DNA of 64,000 nt, from NCBI GenBank assembly GCA_951812325.1, contig OX638294.1:2024859-2088858 (forward strand), written 5' to 3'. Below, in pieces: positions 17,512-26,792 of this stretch (its first letter is position 1; each line of letters opens with the position of its first letter). The position numbers and the translations under genes are program-made. The notes under the pieces are model-generated. The model worked only from the letters and a program-made list of their open reading frames with translations. It had not been told where the DNA came from and did no database searches. This DNA is from an uncultured Thermoanaerobaculia bacterium. GTDB taxonomy: Bacteria > Acidobacteriota > Thermoanaerobaculia > Multivoradales > Multivoraceae.

Positions 17512-19167
17512 TTACCGCGACATCAGGACGGTCAGTCGATGCGGCGCCGCCGTCGACGCGTGGTGCATCAGCACGTCCTGCCTGCCGTCCCGGTTCAGGT
17601 CGGCCAGCCAGGTGTACTCCTCGTCTTCGGGGACCGGGATCTTGAGCCGCCGAGGCTTGTTCGCGAAGAGGGCCGGTCCTGGTACGCCGAAGTGGATGTC
17701 GAGCCTCTTGCGGTTTCGGGCCACGAGCACGTCGGAGCGACCGTCCCCGTTCAGGTCCCCCAGCCGGACGGCCGGCCAGAAGGCCCTCTCCCCGGTCTTC
17801 CTGGGCGTCCTGGGCCTGATCTCGCGTACCGCGTGCGGGCGGTCGCCGTAGCGGCCGTTCTCCATGCGGAAGAACTCGAGGTCGAACGACCCGGCGCCGG
17901 TCAGAAGGGACCTGACGAGCACCCGGATGGCTGAGAACACCGTCGGCTCGAACAAGGTCAGCATGACGTCGACCTGCCCGTCGCCGTCAAGGTCGTGCCG
18001 GTCGACGCCGGCGATAATCCCCTGGGACTCGACCACGGCGCCAACCGCCGGCGAGAACTCGACGTTGCCGCGGGGTCCCCGGGCGCCGAAGTACACCTCG
18101 TACGACGAGTGCATCTTCCACAGGCCGGGACCCTTGAGCGAGAACACGACGAGGTCCGCCACCCCGTCACCGTTCATGTCGGTGAGCGAGTGCAGCGCCC
18201 TGCCGCTGCTTTCGCCTTCCGGCATGTGATCCCGGCGGCGGCTGCGGATTCCGGACGGCGCGGCGAGCGAGGAGATCTGGTCGGAGTCGAAGGGAATCGC
18301 GGTCGTGAACGTCGTGCTGGCCTTCGCCGGGAACAGACCGCTCTCGTCCTGCAGGCGGACCTCGAAGTGGTCCTGGTTCCAGAACACGAGATCGGTGCGC
18401 CCGTCCAGGTCGTAGTCCATCTCGTGGACGCGGCCACCCTCCTCCCAGGGCCGGTACTTGTAGCCGTCGGCGCCGTAGACACGATCGAGCCCGGTTGCTG
18501 GTCCTGCCGTCACCGGATCGGCGAACCGCCCGCCAGGCATCTGGACCAGCACCTGGAAGCCGTGGCCATGCACCAGCGCGAGGTCGTCGAGGCCGTCTCC
18601 GTTCAGATCGCGCGTCATGTCCACGTGAAGAACTTCGCCCCTCCCGGACGCCCTGAAGTCGGACTGCACGGCAACCAGATCCCGTTCCGTTGCCGACTCC
18701 GGATCGAACCAGGTCAGCCGGCCGCCTCCGTAGGCGATCAACCGGTCCCGGCCATCGATGCCGGCAACGTCGACAAAGGACACTTCCGGGCGCAGCGTGG
18801 CTTCGGTTGCCGTCGACCAGTCGCCGTCGGCAAACGCGAGAACGCGCAGGCGGCGGTCTCCGTCACCATCCACGTGCACGGCGGCGAGGTCCGCGACAGG
18901 CCGGCCCGTGAGGAACCCGGTCAGAACGGTCAGGCGTTCCGCGACGCCCACGACCACCTCGTGGCGGTCGGGAGCGAACGCCGCGGGTGGCTCGGAGTTT
19001 GCCTGGAGGGCAACCGGCATGATGCATCCCGACAGGCACACCCGAACCGCCAGCAGGCTGATCCGGGTCGGCCTGTATCGGCGCCCTCCGCGGACTGTCG
19101 TTCGTCTCTTCCTGATCCGGGTCGGCCTGAATCGGCTCCCTCCCCGGACTGTCGATCGTCTCTTCAT
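17512..19167 (-). CDS. FG-GAP/VCBS repeat lipoprotein
   Basis: I place the start at 19167 (AAGGAG 8 bp upstream), giving 551 residues. The N-terminus has an Arg-rich, internally duplicated stretch (RRSTVRGGSRFRPTRI / RRTTVRGGRRYRPTRI) before a lipobox-like LAVRVCLSGC. At least seven calcium-binding-style motifs follow: DGDGDRRL, DLNGDGLDDLAL, DYDLDGRTDLVF, DMNGDGVADLVV, DLDGDGQVDVML, DLNGDGRSDVLV and DLNRDGRQDVLM, as in FG-GAP beta-propellers. It is probably surface-attached and may bind proteins or glycans. Two palindromic operators lie directly upstream, between this gene and a divergent TetR regulator, suggesting repression by that regulator. Confidence 0.8.
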   Translation of the reverse strand: MKRRSTVRGGSRFRPTRIRKRRTTVRGGRRYRPTRISLLAVRVCLSGCIMPVALQANSEPPAAFAPDRHEVVVGVAERLTVLTGFLTGRPVADLAAVHVDGDGDRRLRVLAFADGDWSTATEATLRPEVSFVDVAGIDGRDRLIAYGGGRLTWFDPESATERDLVAVQSDFRASGRGEVLHVDMTRDLNGDGLDDLALVHGHGFQVLVQMPGGRFADPVTAGPATGLDRVYGADGYKYRPWEEGGRVHEMDYDLDGRTDLVFWNQDHFEVRLQDESGLFPAKASTTFTTAIPFDSDQISSLAAPSGIRSRRRDHMPEGESSGRALHSLTDMNGDGVADLVVFSLKGPGLWKMHSSYEVYFGARGPRGNVEFSPAVGAVVESQGIIAGVDRHDLDGDGQVDVMLTLFEPTVFSAIRVLVRSLLTGAGSFDLEFFRMENGRYGDRPHAVREIRPRTPRKTGERAFWPAVRLGDLNGDGRSDVLVARNRKRLDIHFGVPGPALFANKPRRLKIPVPEDEEYTWLADLNRDGRQDVLMHHASTAAPHRLTVLMSR

Positions 19168-19193
19168 GGTTGGCTCTCCTTGCCGCCGGGGCA

Positions 19194-19237
19194 TGTTGAC
19201 CTCGTCAACATACAAGCTCTTGTTGACGCTGTCAACA
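19194..19237. promoter_or_regulatory. Two palindromic operators, TGTTGAC-N3-GTCAACA
   Basis: Two perfect 17-bp palindromes, 19194-19210 (spacer CTC) and 19221-19237 (spacer GCT), lie 27 bp apart in the 135-bp divergent gap between the FG-GAP lipoprotein gene and the TetR gene. Perfect 7-bp arms with a variable centre, present twice, are what a dimeric TetR-family repressor controlling both genes would use. I did not find this site elsewhere in the window. Confidence 0.75.
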
Positions 19238-19302
19238 CCGAATCGCCCGGCAGCGAGAAACCGAGCCCGTGCGGTCACGATCCGCGCTTGCCATAATCAC
19301 TC

Positions 19303-19917
19303 ATGGCCGAACGGGATCGCGCCTACCACCATGGAGACCTTCGGTCGTCGCTGGTCGAGGTCGCCGCCGCGATGATCTCGGAGGGTGGAACCGCGAGCGT
19401 GACGATGAGGGCGATAGGCAGCCGCCTCGGCGTATCGCGGGGCGCGCCCTACCGCCACTTCTCCGACAAGACGGCGCTTTTGGTCGCGGTGGCGGTCGAG
19501 GGGTTCAAGCGTCTCAACCGGCGTCTCGGGGCCAGCGACACCGGCGCCTCTCCATCCAGCGTCGAGAAACTCCGGCGCATGGGCGAGCAGTACGTGCGCT
19601 TCGCCCTGGAGCATCCGGCGCACTATCGCCTGATGTACGGCAAGGAGGCGCTTGCCCGGCAGGATCAACCGGAGCTGCGAGAGGCCGCCGGCGCTCTGCT
19701 CGAAAACCTCGTCGAGGTGATCCGGGTCCACCAGCAGCGCGGCGAGATCGAAGGAGGGGACCCGCGGGCACACGCCTACGTCGCATGGAGCGCCGTCCAC
19801 GGTCTGGCTTCCCTGCTGATCGAGAAGCAGATCGACCCGAATGTCGATGTGGACGAGCTGATCCGGCAAACCACCCGGACACTCCTCGGCGGGCTGCGAG
19901 ATCGCGGTCAGGCCTAG
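19303..19917 (+). CDS. TetR-family regulator with WHG-like C-terminal domain
   Basis: The 204-residue protein has an N-terminal TetR helix-turn-helix (LRSSLVEVAAAMISEGGTAS, VTMRAIGSRLGVSRGAPYRH, FSDKTALLVAVAVEGF). The C-terminal half (YVRFALEHPAHYRLMYGKEA) matches the WHG-type ligand domain. It is divergent from the FG-GAP lipoprotein gene, and two perfect palindromes in the gap (19194-19237) are its likely operators, giving repression of that gene and of itself. The effector cannot be read from sequence. No ribosome site is obvious; the start is fixed by the family N-terminus. Confidence 0.88.
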   Translation: MAERDRAYHHGDLRSSLVEVAAAMISEGGTASVTMRAIGSRLGVSRGAPYRHFSDKTALLVAVAVEGFKRLNRRLGASDTGASPSSVEKLRRMGEQYVRFALEHPAHYRLMYGKEALARQDQPELREAAGALLENLVEVIRVHQQRGEIEGGDPRAHAYVAWSAVHGLASLLIEKQIDPNVDVDELIRQTTRTLLGGLRDRGQA

Positions 19918-19968
19918 GCCTACCGGGCCGTCGGCTGAAAGCCGCGGCCTTCGCTCGACCCTCCGCTC

Positions 19969-21639
19969 TCAGCGAGCGAGGCAACGCTTCCGCCAGCGGG
20001 CGGGAAGCCGGGCGCAGAACGGTTCCAGGTCCGGCGCCACCGCATGAGCCTGGTTGACGATGGACTGCCAGCAAGCCTCCGCCACGATCGACTCGTCCAC
20101 CTCCGCGCAGAGGGCGACGCCCGCGTCCTGCTGCGTCGAGTCCCAGAAGAGCGTTCTCGCGGCGCCGTCGATGCAGTGGCCCCGGTGCATCAGGCTCTCC
20201 GGCAGCCGGCAGTACTGGACGACCAGGTACGGGTTCCGGCGGTGGACGGCGCCGACGTCCCGGCCGTAGCTCCCGAAGCAGGACCGCCGACTGCTCGCCG
20301 GCGCCTCCATGCAAGCGTCCGCGACCCTGCCCAGATCCTGGTTGAACACGGTCAGCATCTGCGACGTCTGGTACCAGTAGCAGTCGTTGACGTAGCGTTC
20401 CGGCAGGGCGTTGCAGGGGTAATGGGGATCCTCCGCGTTCACGTAAGCGGACCTCTGCCCGACCGCCCCCGACAGCCCGCTCACGACGTTCTCCATGAAC
20501 ACGCCGCTGTAGCAGGACCTTTGGCCCGACTCGTCGCTCAGCCGGCCGCAGATCCCCAGCGCATCCTCCAGTTCGTAGGCCGTCCACGCCATGACCCCGT
20601 GGCCGACTCCGTGAAAGCACTGGTGCCGGCCGAACGCGTCGCTCGCGTCCGGACACAACGCGTCGACATCGTCGGCCAGGTTGGCGATTCCCCGACCCAC
20701 GAAGAGCTGCTCCATCACGCCGTGACGCATGCCGGACTGGCAGGTCTCCGCAAGACCCGACGCGGCCGCCGCCCCGTACTCCGCGAACGCCATCCGACCC
20801 AGATGATGCGCACTGCCGTGGCAGTCCAGCCCGGTCTCGACCTCCCCGAGGCGCAGGAGTTCCAGCGTCTCCTCCGGACCGTAGCTCCGCATGTACTCGC
20901 GCACTTTCTCCGTGTCCGAAAGCAACGCCGAGTAGTCCTCGACCGTCATCTCCGGCGGACTCGCCGAGGGCAACGCGTCCGGTTCCACGACCAGGGGTTC
21001 CGGCTTCTCGCCCGGCGGCGTCAGCGCCACGACCAGCGCCACATGGCTGGGCGCCGCCGCGTTGTGGAACCGCCAGTAGCCGCTCGTGTCGAACGTGTGG
21101 GCGAACCGGGGCTGTGAACTGTCGTCGCCCGAATCGTCCCGCGCCCAGAGAGGGTGGCCGCCGTGGTCGTGGCCGCCGTGACCGCCAGCTTCGGCGCGTT
21201 CGGCGGAGTCGGCGTGGCCGCCACGTTCGGCGAGGCCGGAGTGTTCAGCCGCATGCCCGACATGCGCAGCGCCATGACCCACGTGCGCCGCGTGGCCGTC
21301 GGATCCCCCCGGGTCCAACGCCCCCTGCTGCCCGAGGCCGAGCCGGGGGTCCAGTTGCCCGCCCGACTCGTCCACCAGCACCACCCGGGTTCCGGTGTCC
21401 ACGTCGAGGCGGTTCGGCACGAAGCCTTCGCCCGCCCGGTAGTGGACGAGCCTCTCGCGGTCGCCGGCCATGCCAGGGCTGTCCTGCCTGCCATGGCCGT
21501 GCCCATCGACTGACTCCTCCGCCGCCGGATCAGGATTCGGCACGCCGGTTCCTGGAGCGACACCCACCGTGCGGCAGCCCGGCGCCAGAACCGCCGCAAT
21601 CAGCAACCCGGCAATGAAGTTCAGATCTCTGCAACCCAT
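19969..21639 (-). CDS. Lipoprotein with His-rich insert and Cys/His-rich domain, unknown function
   Basis: Start chosen at 21639 (GGGGGAG upstream), giving a lipoprotein signal (FIAGLLIAAVLAPGC). Residues ~60-240 look like a cupredoxin-type domain (GEGFVPNRLDVDTGTRVVLV, then AHTFDTSGYWRFHNAA) interrupted by a large His-rich insert (HAAHVGHGAAHVGHAAEHSG, HGGHDHGGH). The C-terminal ~300 residues are Cys/His-rich, with recurring CxxGxxHG-like segments: LDCHGSAHHLGR, CQSGMRHGVMEQL, CFHGVGHGVMAW, CYSGVFMENVVSG, CIDGAARTLFW. The spacing suggests disulfides or metal sites. I know no function. It is the last gene of a four-gene operon of secreted proteins. Copper binding is possible but the usual cupredoxin Cys ligand is not visible. 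Confidence 0.65.
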   Translation of the reverse strand: MGCRDLNFIAGLLIAAVLAPGCRTVGVAPGTGVPNPDPAAEESVDGHGHGRQDSPGMAGDRERLVHYRAGEGFVPNRLDVDTGTRVVLVDESGGQLDPRLGLGQQGALDPGGSDGHAAHVGHGAAHVGHAAEHSGLAERGGHADSAERAEAGGHGGHDHGGHPLWARDDSGDDSSQPRFAHTFDTSGYWRFHNAAAPSHVALVVALTPPGEKPEPLVVEPDALPSASPPEMTVEDYSALLSDTEKVREYMRSYGPEETLELLRLGEVETGLDCHGSAHHLGRMAFAEYGAAAASGLAETCQSGMRHGVMEQLFVGRGIANLADDVDALCPDASDAFGRHQCFHGVGHGVMAWTAYELEDALGICGRLSDESGQRSCYSGVFMENVVSGLSGAVGQRSAYVNAEDPHYPCNALPERYVNDCYWYQTSQMLTVFNQDLGRVADACMEAPASSRRSCFGSYGRDVGAVHRRNPYLVVQYCRLPESLMHRGHCIDGAARTLFWDSTQQDAGVALCAEVDESIVAEACWQSIVNQAHAVAPDLEPFCARLPARWRKRCLAR

Positions 21640-21671
21640 CTCGAACTCCCCCGTCGTCCGCCGCTCCCGAG

Positions 21672-23345
21672 TCAGATTCTCCCTTCGCAAAGCTCCGCCA
21701 CGCCGATACCCCGCCTCGGTACCAGGCCGGCCCCGGACCCCTCACGCTGCGCCGAGGTCACGGCCGCAACATCCGGTCCCAGCCATTCGTTCTCCTCGAG
21801 AATCCGGCGCGCCTCCGGGAAGCGCTCCGTCGACCAGAACTCTAACACGCCATCCAGGACCGGGCGGGGCACGGCGTCCAGCCGTCCCACGAGAGCAAGA
21901 ACCTCCTGCAACTGCACGCCAATCGACCCGATCCGCTCTCGTACCGGGACGGTCACGCGAAACTGAACTTCGCCGTCCGGACCTTCGGCCCGCGTCCAGG
22001 TCTCGGATCCTCGCCGACTCGGGCGCTCGCCGGACAAACGAGCGTGGTCGGGGGCATCCGCCGCCGACACGATGCGGACCACCGTCGGGCAGTCGGCGCC
22101 GCTGCAATCCGCCAGAACCCCGCAATGGCGCTCCTTCTCCTGCCGCAGACCGATGAGCGCTTCGATCACATGCTTGCCGACATCAGCGTCCAGCGAGCGC
22201 AGGGAGGGGTCGTCAAAACCGGCGTACAGCAGGTTCAGCTTCTCGAAACAGCCGCCATCGGTCGACTCGCAGTAGAGGTCGAAGATACGCCTCGCGGTCT
22301 CGTCGGCCAGAGGCCGCTCATTCACCAGCAGCGCCACGGCAGCCTCCAGAGCACTCTTGCTCGACCGCAACTCAAAGGGCAAGGCGCCGAGGTCAGGCCC
22401 GAGCTCCGCCGGCAGCTCCTCGGTCAACGCCAGCGCCACTCGCCGCACGCCGGGCGCAAGTGCGCGGCCCTCGAGCGGGTAGTCCGACTCGCCGAGTTCA
22501 CCGCGCGCATTGAGCAGGTTCCAGGGCGCCTCGACCCCAACCACCCGTGCAGGAAGACCCTGAGCCTCGCGCTTCTTCATCCACTTCGCCCAGGCGGCGG
22601 CGCGCGTCTCTTCGGTACCCCACGAGTCCTGCAAGTACGCTAGACCCCCGAGAAGTACGTCAAGGACCTCGTCGGAGCCGATCGTTCCCGAGCTCTGCCT
22701 CCGGTCGTACTCTTCCTCGACAAGCCGTGGGAGAGCCGCCCGGACCCGCCTCATTTGGCCCGCGAACACAAGCGCCAGGCGCCTGGCCTCGTCGTCCGGC
22801 ACGCTTTCCGACAACTCCGCCAACAAGCCGCCGCCATCTTCCCTGCTGCGCAGACGCTCCATCGTTGGAACCGATTCCGGGGGGTCGGGCCAGCCCTCGA
22901 AGATCTCCTCTGCGGAACGGTGGTTGTCCGCCGCGAACTCGATCCACTCCGGCACGAAGATCCCAAGCCAGGCCACGAGAAACTGGCTAACTCCGTCACG
23001 CGCTTCAGGACGACCCTTGGCCAGAACCTCGCCGAACCACGATGCAACATCCATGTCCTCTCGAAACAGAGCGCCGACCGAATCGACCGACCACTGGCCA
23101 TGATCGAACGGGCCATGGAGCGCGGCCCCTGCCTCCGGCATGGCCATCTCGACGGTTGCCGCATCCTCGGACAGAAGTGCCCGCAACACCCAATCGCGGT
23201 TGGCGGCGCCGCTTGGAAAAGCCGCCATGAACGTCAGCAGCGCGATCGTTGCGACTACACGCATCCAGCCGTGCGCTATCGCCCTCGGACCAGCCCACGA
23301 CTCCTGCCCTCGCAACCTCTCCATTGTCTCTACTGTCCACGACAT
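21672..23345 (-). CDS. Secreted protein of unknown function
   Basis: A 557-residue product. The start at 23345 is well supported by CCAAGGAGGATTCAC upstream, which lies inside the 3' end of the preceding gene (16-bp overlap). A signal peptide follows an N-terminal extension (MRVVATIALLTFMAAFPSGA). The mature part is helical and acidic, with no recognisable catalytic motif; a Cys cluster occurs around YCESTDGGCFEKLN and HCGVLADCSGADCP. The final part (GSIGVQLQEVLALVGRLDAV) may be a helical repeat. It sits third in the operon 25457 to 19969, after the 139-residue protein and before the Cys/His-rich lipoprotein, so it probably acts with them at the envelope. Confidence 0.6.
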   Translation of the reverse strand: MSWTVETMERLRGQESWAGPRAIAHGWMRVVATIALLTFMAAFPSGAANRDWVLRALLSEDAATVEMAMPEAGAALHGPFDHGQWSVDSVGALFREDMDVASWFGEVLAKGRPEARDGVSQFLVAWLGIFVPEWIEFAADNHRSAEEIFEGWPDPPESVPTMERLRSREDGGGLLAELSESVPDDEARRLALVFAGQMRRVRAALPRLVEEEYDRRQSSGTIGSDEVLDVLLGGLAYLQDSWGTEETRAAAWAKWMKKREAQGLPARVVGVEAPWNLLNARGELGESDYPLEGRALAPGVRRVALALTEELPAELGPDLGALPFELRSSKSALEAAVALLVNERPLADETARRIFDLYCESTDGGCFEKLNLLYAGFDDPSLRSLDADVGKHVIEALIGLRQEKERHCGVLADCSGADCPTVVRIVSAADAPDHARLSGERPSRRGSETWTRAEGPDGEVQFRVTVPVRERIGSIGVQLQEVLALVGRLDAVPRPVLDGVLEFWSTERFPEARRILEENEWLGPDVAAVTSAQREGSGAGLVPRRGIGVAELCEGRI

Positions 23346-23749
23346 GTGAATCCTCCTTGGGAATCTTCGGTGCATGCGAAGCGTCCTCGTTCGGCGGGGG
23401 AGATGGGAGACAGACACCACGCGATCAACCCTCCGTTACCTAACGTGCTGGCAGACGGCGCCCACGTGTACGCCGAGGTACCCTCAATGTAGAGCTCGAA
23501 GGCCGGCATGCAGTCATGCCTTATCTCGCCGTCGATGACCAGCCCGGCCGTTGCGGACGTCCGAAAGTCCAGTTCCAGACTGGCGTTGATCTGCGGCGAA
23601 CCGGCGGCAAGTGGGTTAGCCCCATCGAGTTCCACCGCCAGAACGTCGCCGCTTTGCACTCTCGCGCTCCCAATGTCCGTTTCCAGCAGTCCGGTTCGGT
23701 GAAGCCGATCACAGTCCCCTTCCTCGTCGTAGTCGTCGTCGTCAATCAC
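23330..23749 (-). CDS. Small beta-rich protein coupled in the secreted operon, unknown
   Basis: A 139-residue product starting at a GTG 4 bp after the stop of the upstream gene; coupling rather than a ribosome site would drive translation. It starts with an acidic run (MIDDDDYDEEGDCDR), followed by alternating beta-type sequence (LAVELDGANPLAAGSPQINA, FRTSATAGLVIDGEIRHD) and a region with Trp and Cys (SAYTWAPSASTLGNGG, LIAWCLSP). There is no signal peptide, unlike its neighbours. Its 3' end overlaps the next gene by 16 bp and carries that gene's ribosome site. No family recognised; a frameshifted C-terminal extension of the upstream gene is an alternative. Confidence 0.5.
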   Translation of the reverse strand: MIDDDDYDEEGDCDRLHRTGLLETDIGSARVQSGDVLAVELDGANPLAAGSPQINASLELDFRTSATAGLVIDGEIRHDCMPAFELYIEGTSAYTWAPSASTLGNGGLIAWCLSPISPAERGRFACTEDSQGGFTCRGQ

Positions 23750-23753
23750 GCTG

Positions 23754-25457
<1,704 letters not shown>

Positions 25458-25726
25458 TCCGGGGTTCTCGCGAACCCTGCCAAATCAGTAAATTGGCCGG
25501 GAACATAGCACCCATCTCGGGGCATGTCAAACGGTAGAGCTGTCCAGCGCAGGACCATTCCAAAGTCGCCGTGAAGTCAGGGCTGAGGAGTGGGGAATGG
25601 CCGGTTGGCAGCAGTTTGGCCCTGAGAGAGGAATCGTCCGGGGTTTGCGGAAGGCGATCGGTCTCAGAGCTGCGTTTTCGGTGTGGTCTGCGAGGCTGGG
25701 CCGAGGCGGATCGCGGAAGAAGCACG

Positions 25727-26568
25727 ATGAGAAAACTCGCCATCGCGCTGCTCGCGCTCTTCCGCCGGATCTCGCTGGCGGTGCGGAAGCTCCGCGGGCA
25801 GTCCGAGGACGACGTCGCGGCGCAACGGGTCGTCAGCGACCGGGCCTGGGACGAGTTCTGCGACACGCTGAAGGCTGCGGGCGCCTCGCTGAACTTCCCG
25901 GACACGTCCCGCGACTTCCTTCAACCAGGCCGAGGGCTACCGCTACCTGAGCCGGCTGGCCCGGGCCGGGCTGATGGCCTTCGTCAAGCACGCCGACCCG
26001 CGGGCGCCGACCGGGTCGCCCACGAGACGGTCAAGCTCGGCTCCGACAACCCGGACAACCACTACCTGACCGCCGCGCTCTCGGGCACCTGCGAGTACCG
26101 GATCACGGGGTGCCGCAACACCGTCGCCTACCTCGGCTTCGGCGCCCAGGCCCGCCACTGCGGCCAGGGCGGCGGCCTGCCGCCGACCGGCTACGTCGAA
26201 GCCTCGGAACTCGAGGTGAGCGACGACGGCCGCTTCGAACTCGTCCTCAGTTGCGAGCCGCAGGAAGGCAACTGGCTGCCGATGAAGCCCGACACGGGAA
26301 TGCTCATCGTGCGCCAGACCTTCCTCGACCGGCGCACCGAGGTCCCGGCCGAGCTCCACATCGAACGGATCAACTGCGCCCCCGAGGAGAAGAGTCCCGC
26401 GCCCCCGACTCAGGTCGACGAGGGTTGCACCCTGGTCGCCGGGGCGTTTCTGCTGTTCGCGAAATGGGCCCGCGACTTCCAGAAGCACTCGAACAGGCTG
26501 CCCAGGTTCGACCAGGAGACGTCGAACCAGGCCGGAGGCGACCCGAACATCGCCGATCCGGGTTCCGG
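25727..26568 (+). pseudogene. DUF1214-like protein gene, frameshifted twice and truncated
   Basis: From the ATG at 25727 the frame reads SDRAWDEFCDTLKAAGASL, then near 25916 the homologous sequence moves to the +1 frame (FNQAEGYRYLSRLARAGLMA, FVKHADPRAP) and returns near 26015 (HETVKLGSDNPDNHYLTAAL, YLGFGAQARHCGQGGGLPPT, EGNWLPMKPDTGMLIVRQTF, LDRRTEVPAELHIER). This order matches DUF1214-containing proteins. The end is also lost: after DPNIADPGS the frame enters the dispersed hairpin repeat. Two compensating indels about 95 bp apart plus a missing C-terminus indicate a decayed gene, though the indels alone could be sequence errors. Confidence 0.65.
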
Positions 26569-26569
26569 A

Positions 26570-26715
26570 CTGGGACGACCTCGGACAGGGACCAGAATCC
26601 ACCCGCCAAAGGTACAGGGTGGGCCGGCGTGTCATCCGTGCGGCCGATGACGGACGCACGGACTGTTTCGCGGGTGGAGCGGAGTCGCTCCACCCGGGTT
26701 CCCGCCGCTTCTGAG
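26570..26715. repeat. Dispersed hairpin repeat, copy in a decayed gene
   Basis: This segment shares GGACAGGGACCAGAAT and the following ~100 bp with 58150-58260, and its 26631-26710 part is the inverted equivalent of 1267-1350. It contains a perfect 10-bp stem (26672-26681 with 26686-26695, loop GAGT). Relative to the copy at 1281, the stem differs by paired A/T changes that keep the base pairing. It sits exactly where the DUF1214-like reading frame ends. Confidence 0.8.
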
Positions 26716-26792
26716 GAAGACGCGTCGCGAAGCGGCGACCCTCCTGCGGCGCCAACGGGCTCAACGGGCGATTCCCTTTGAGAACCCTGGCT

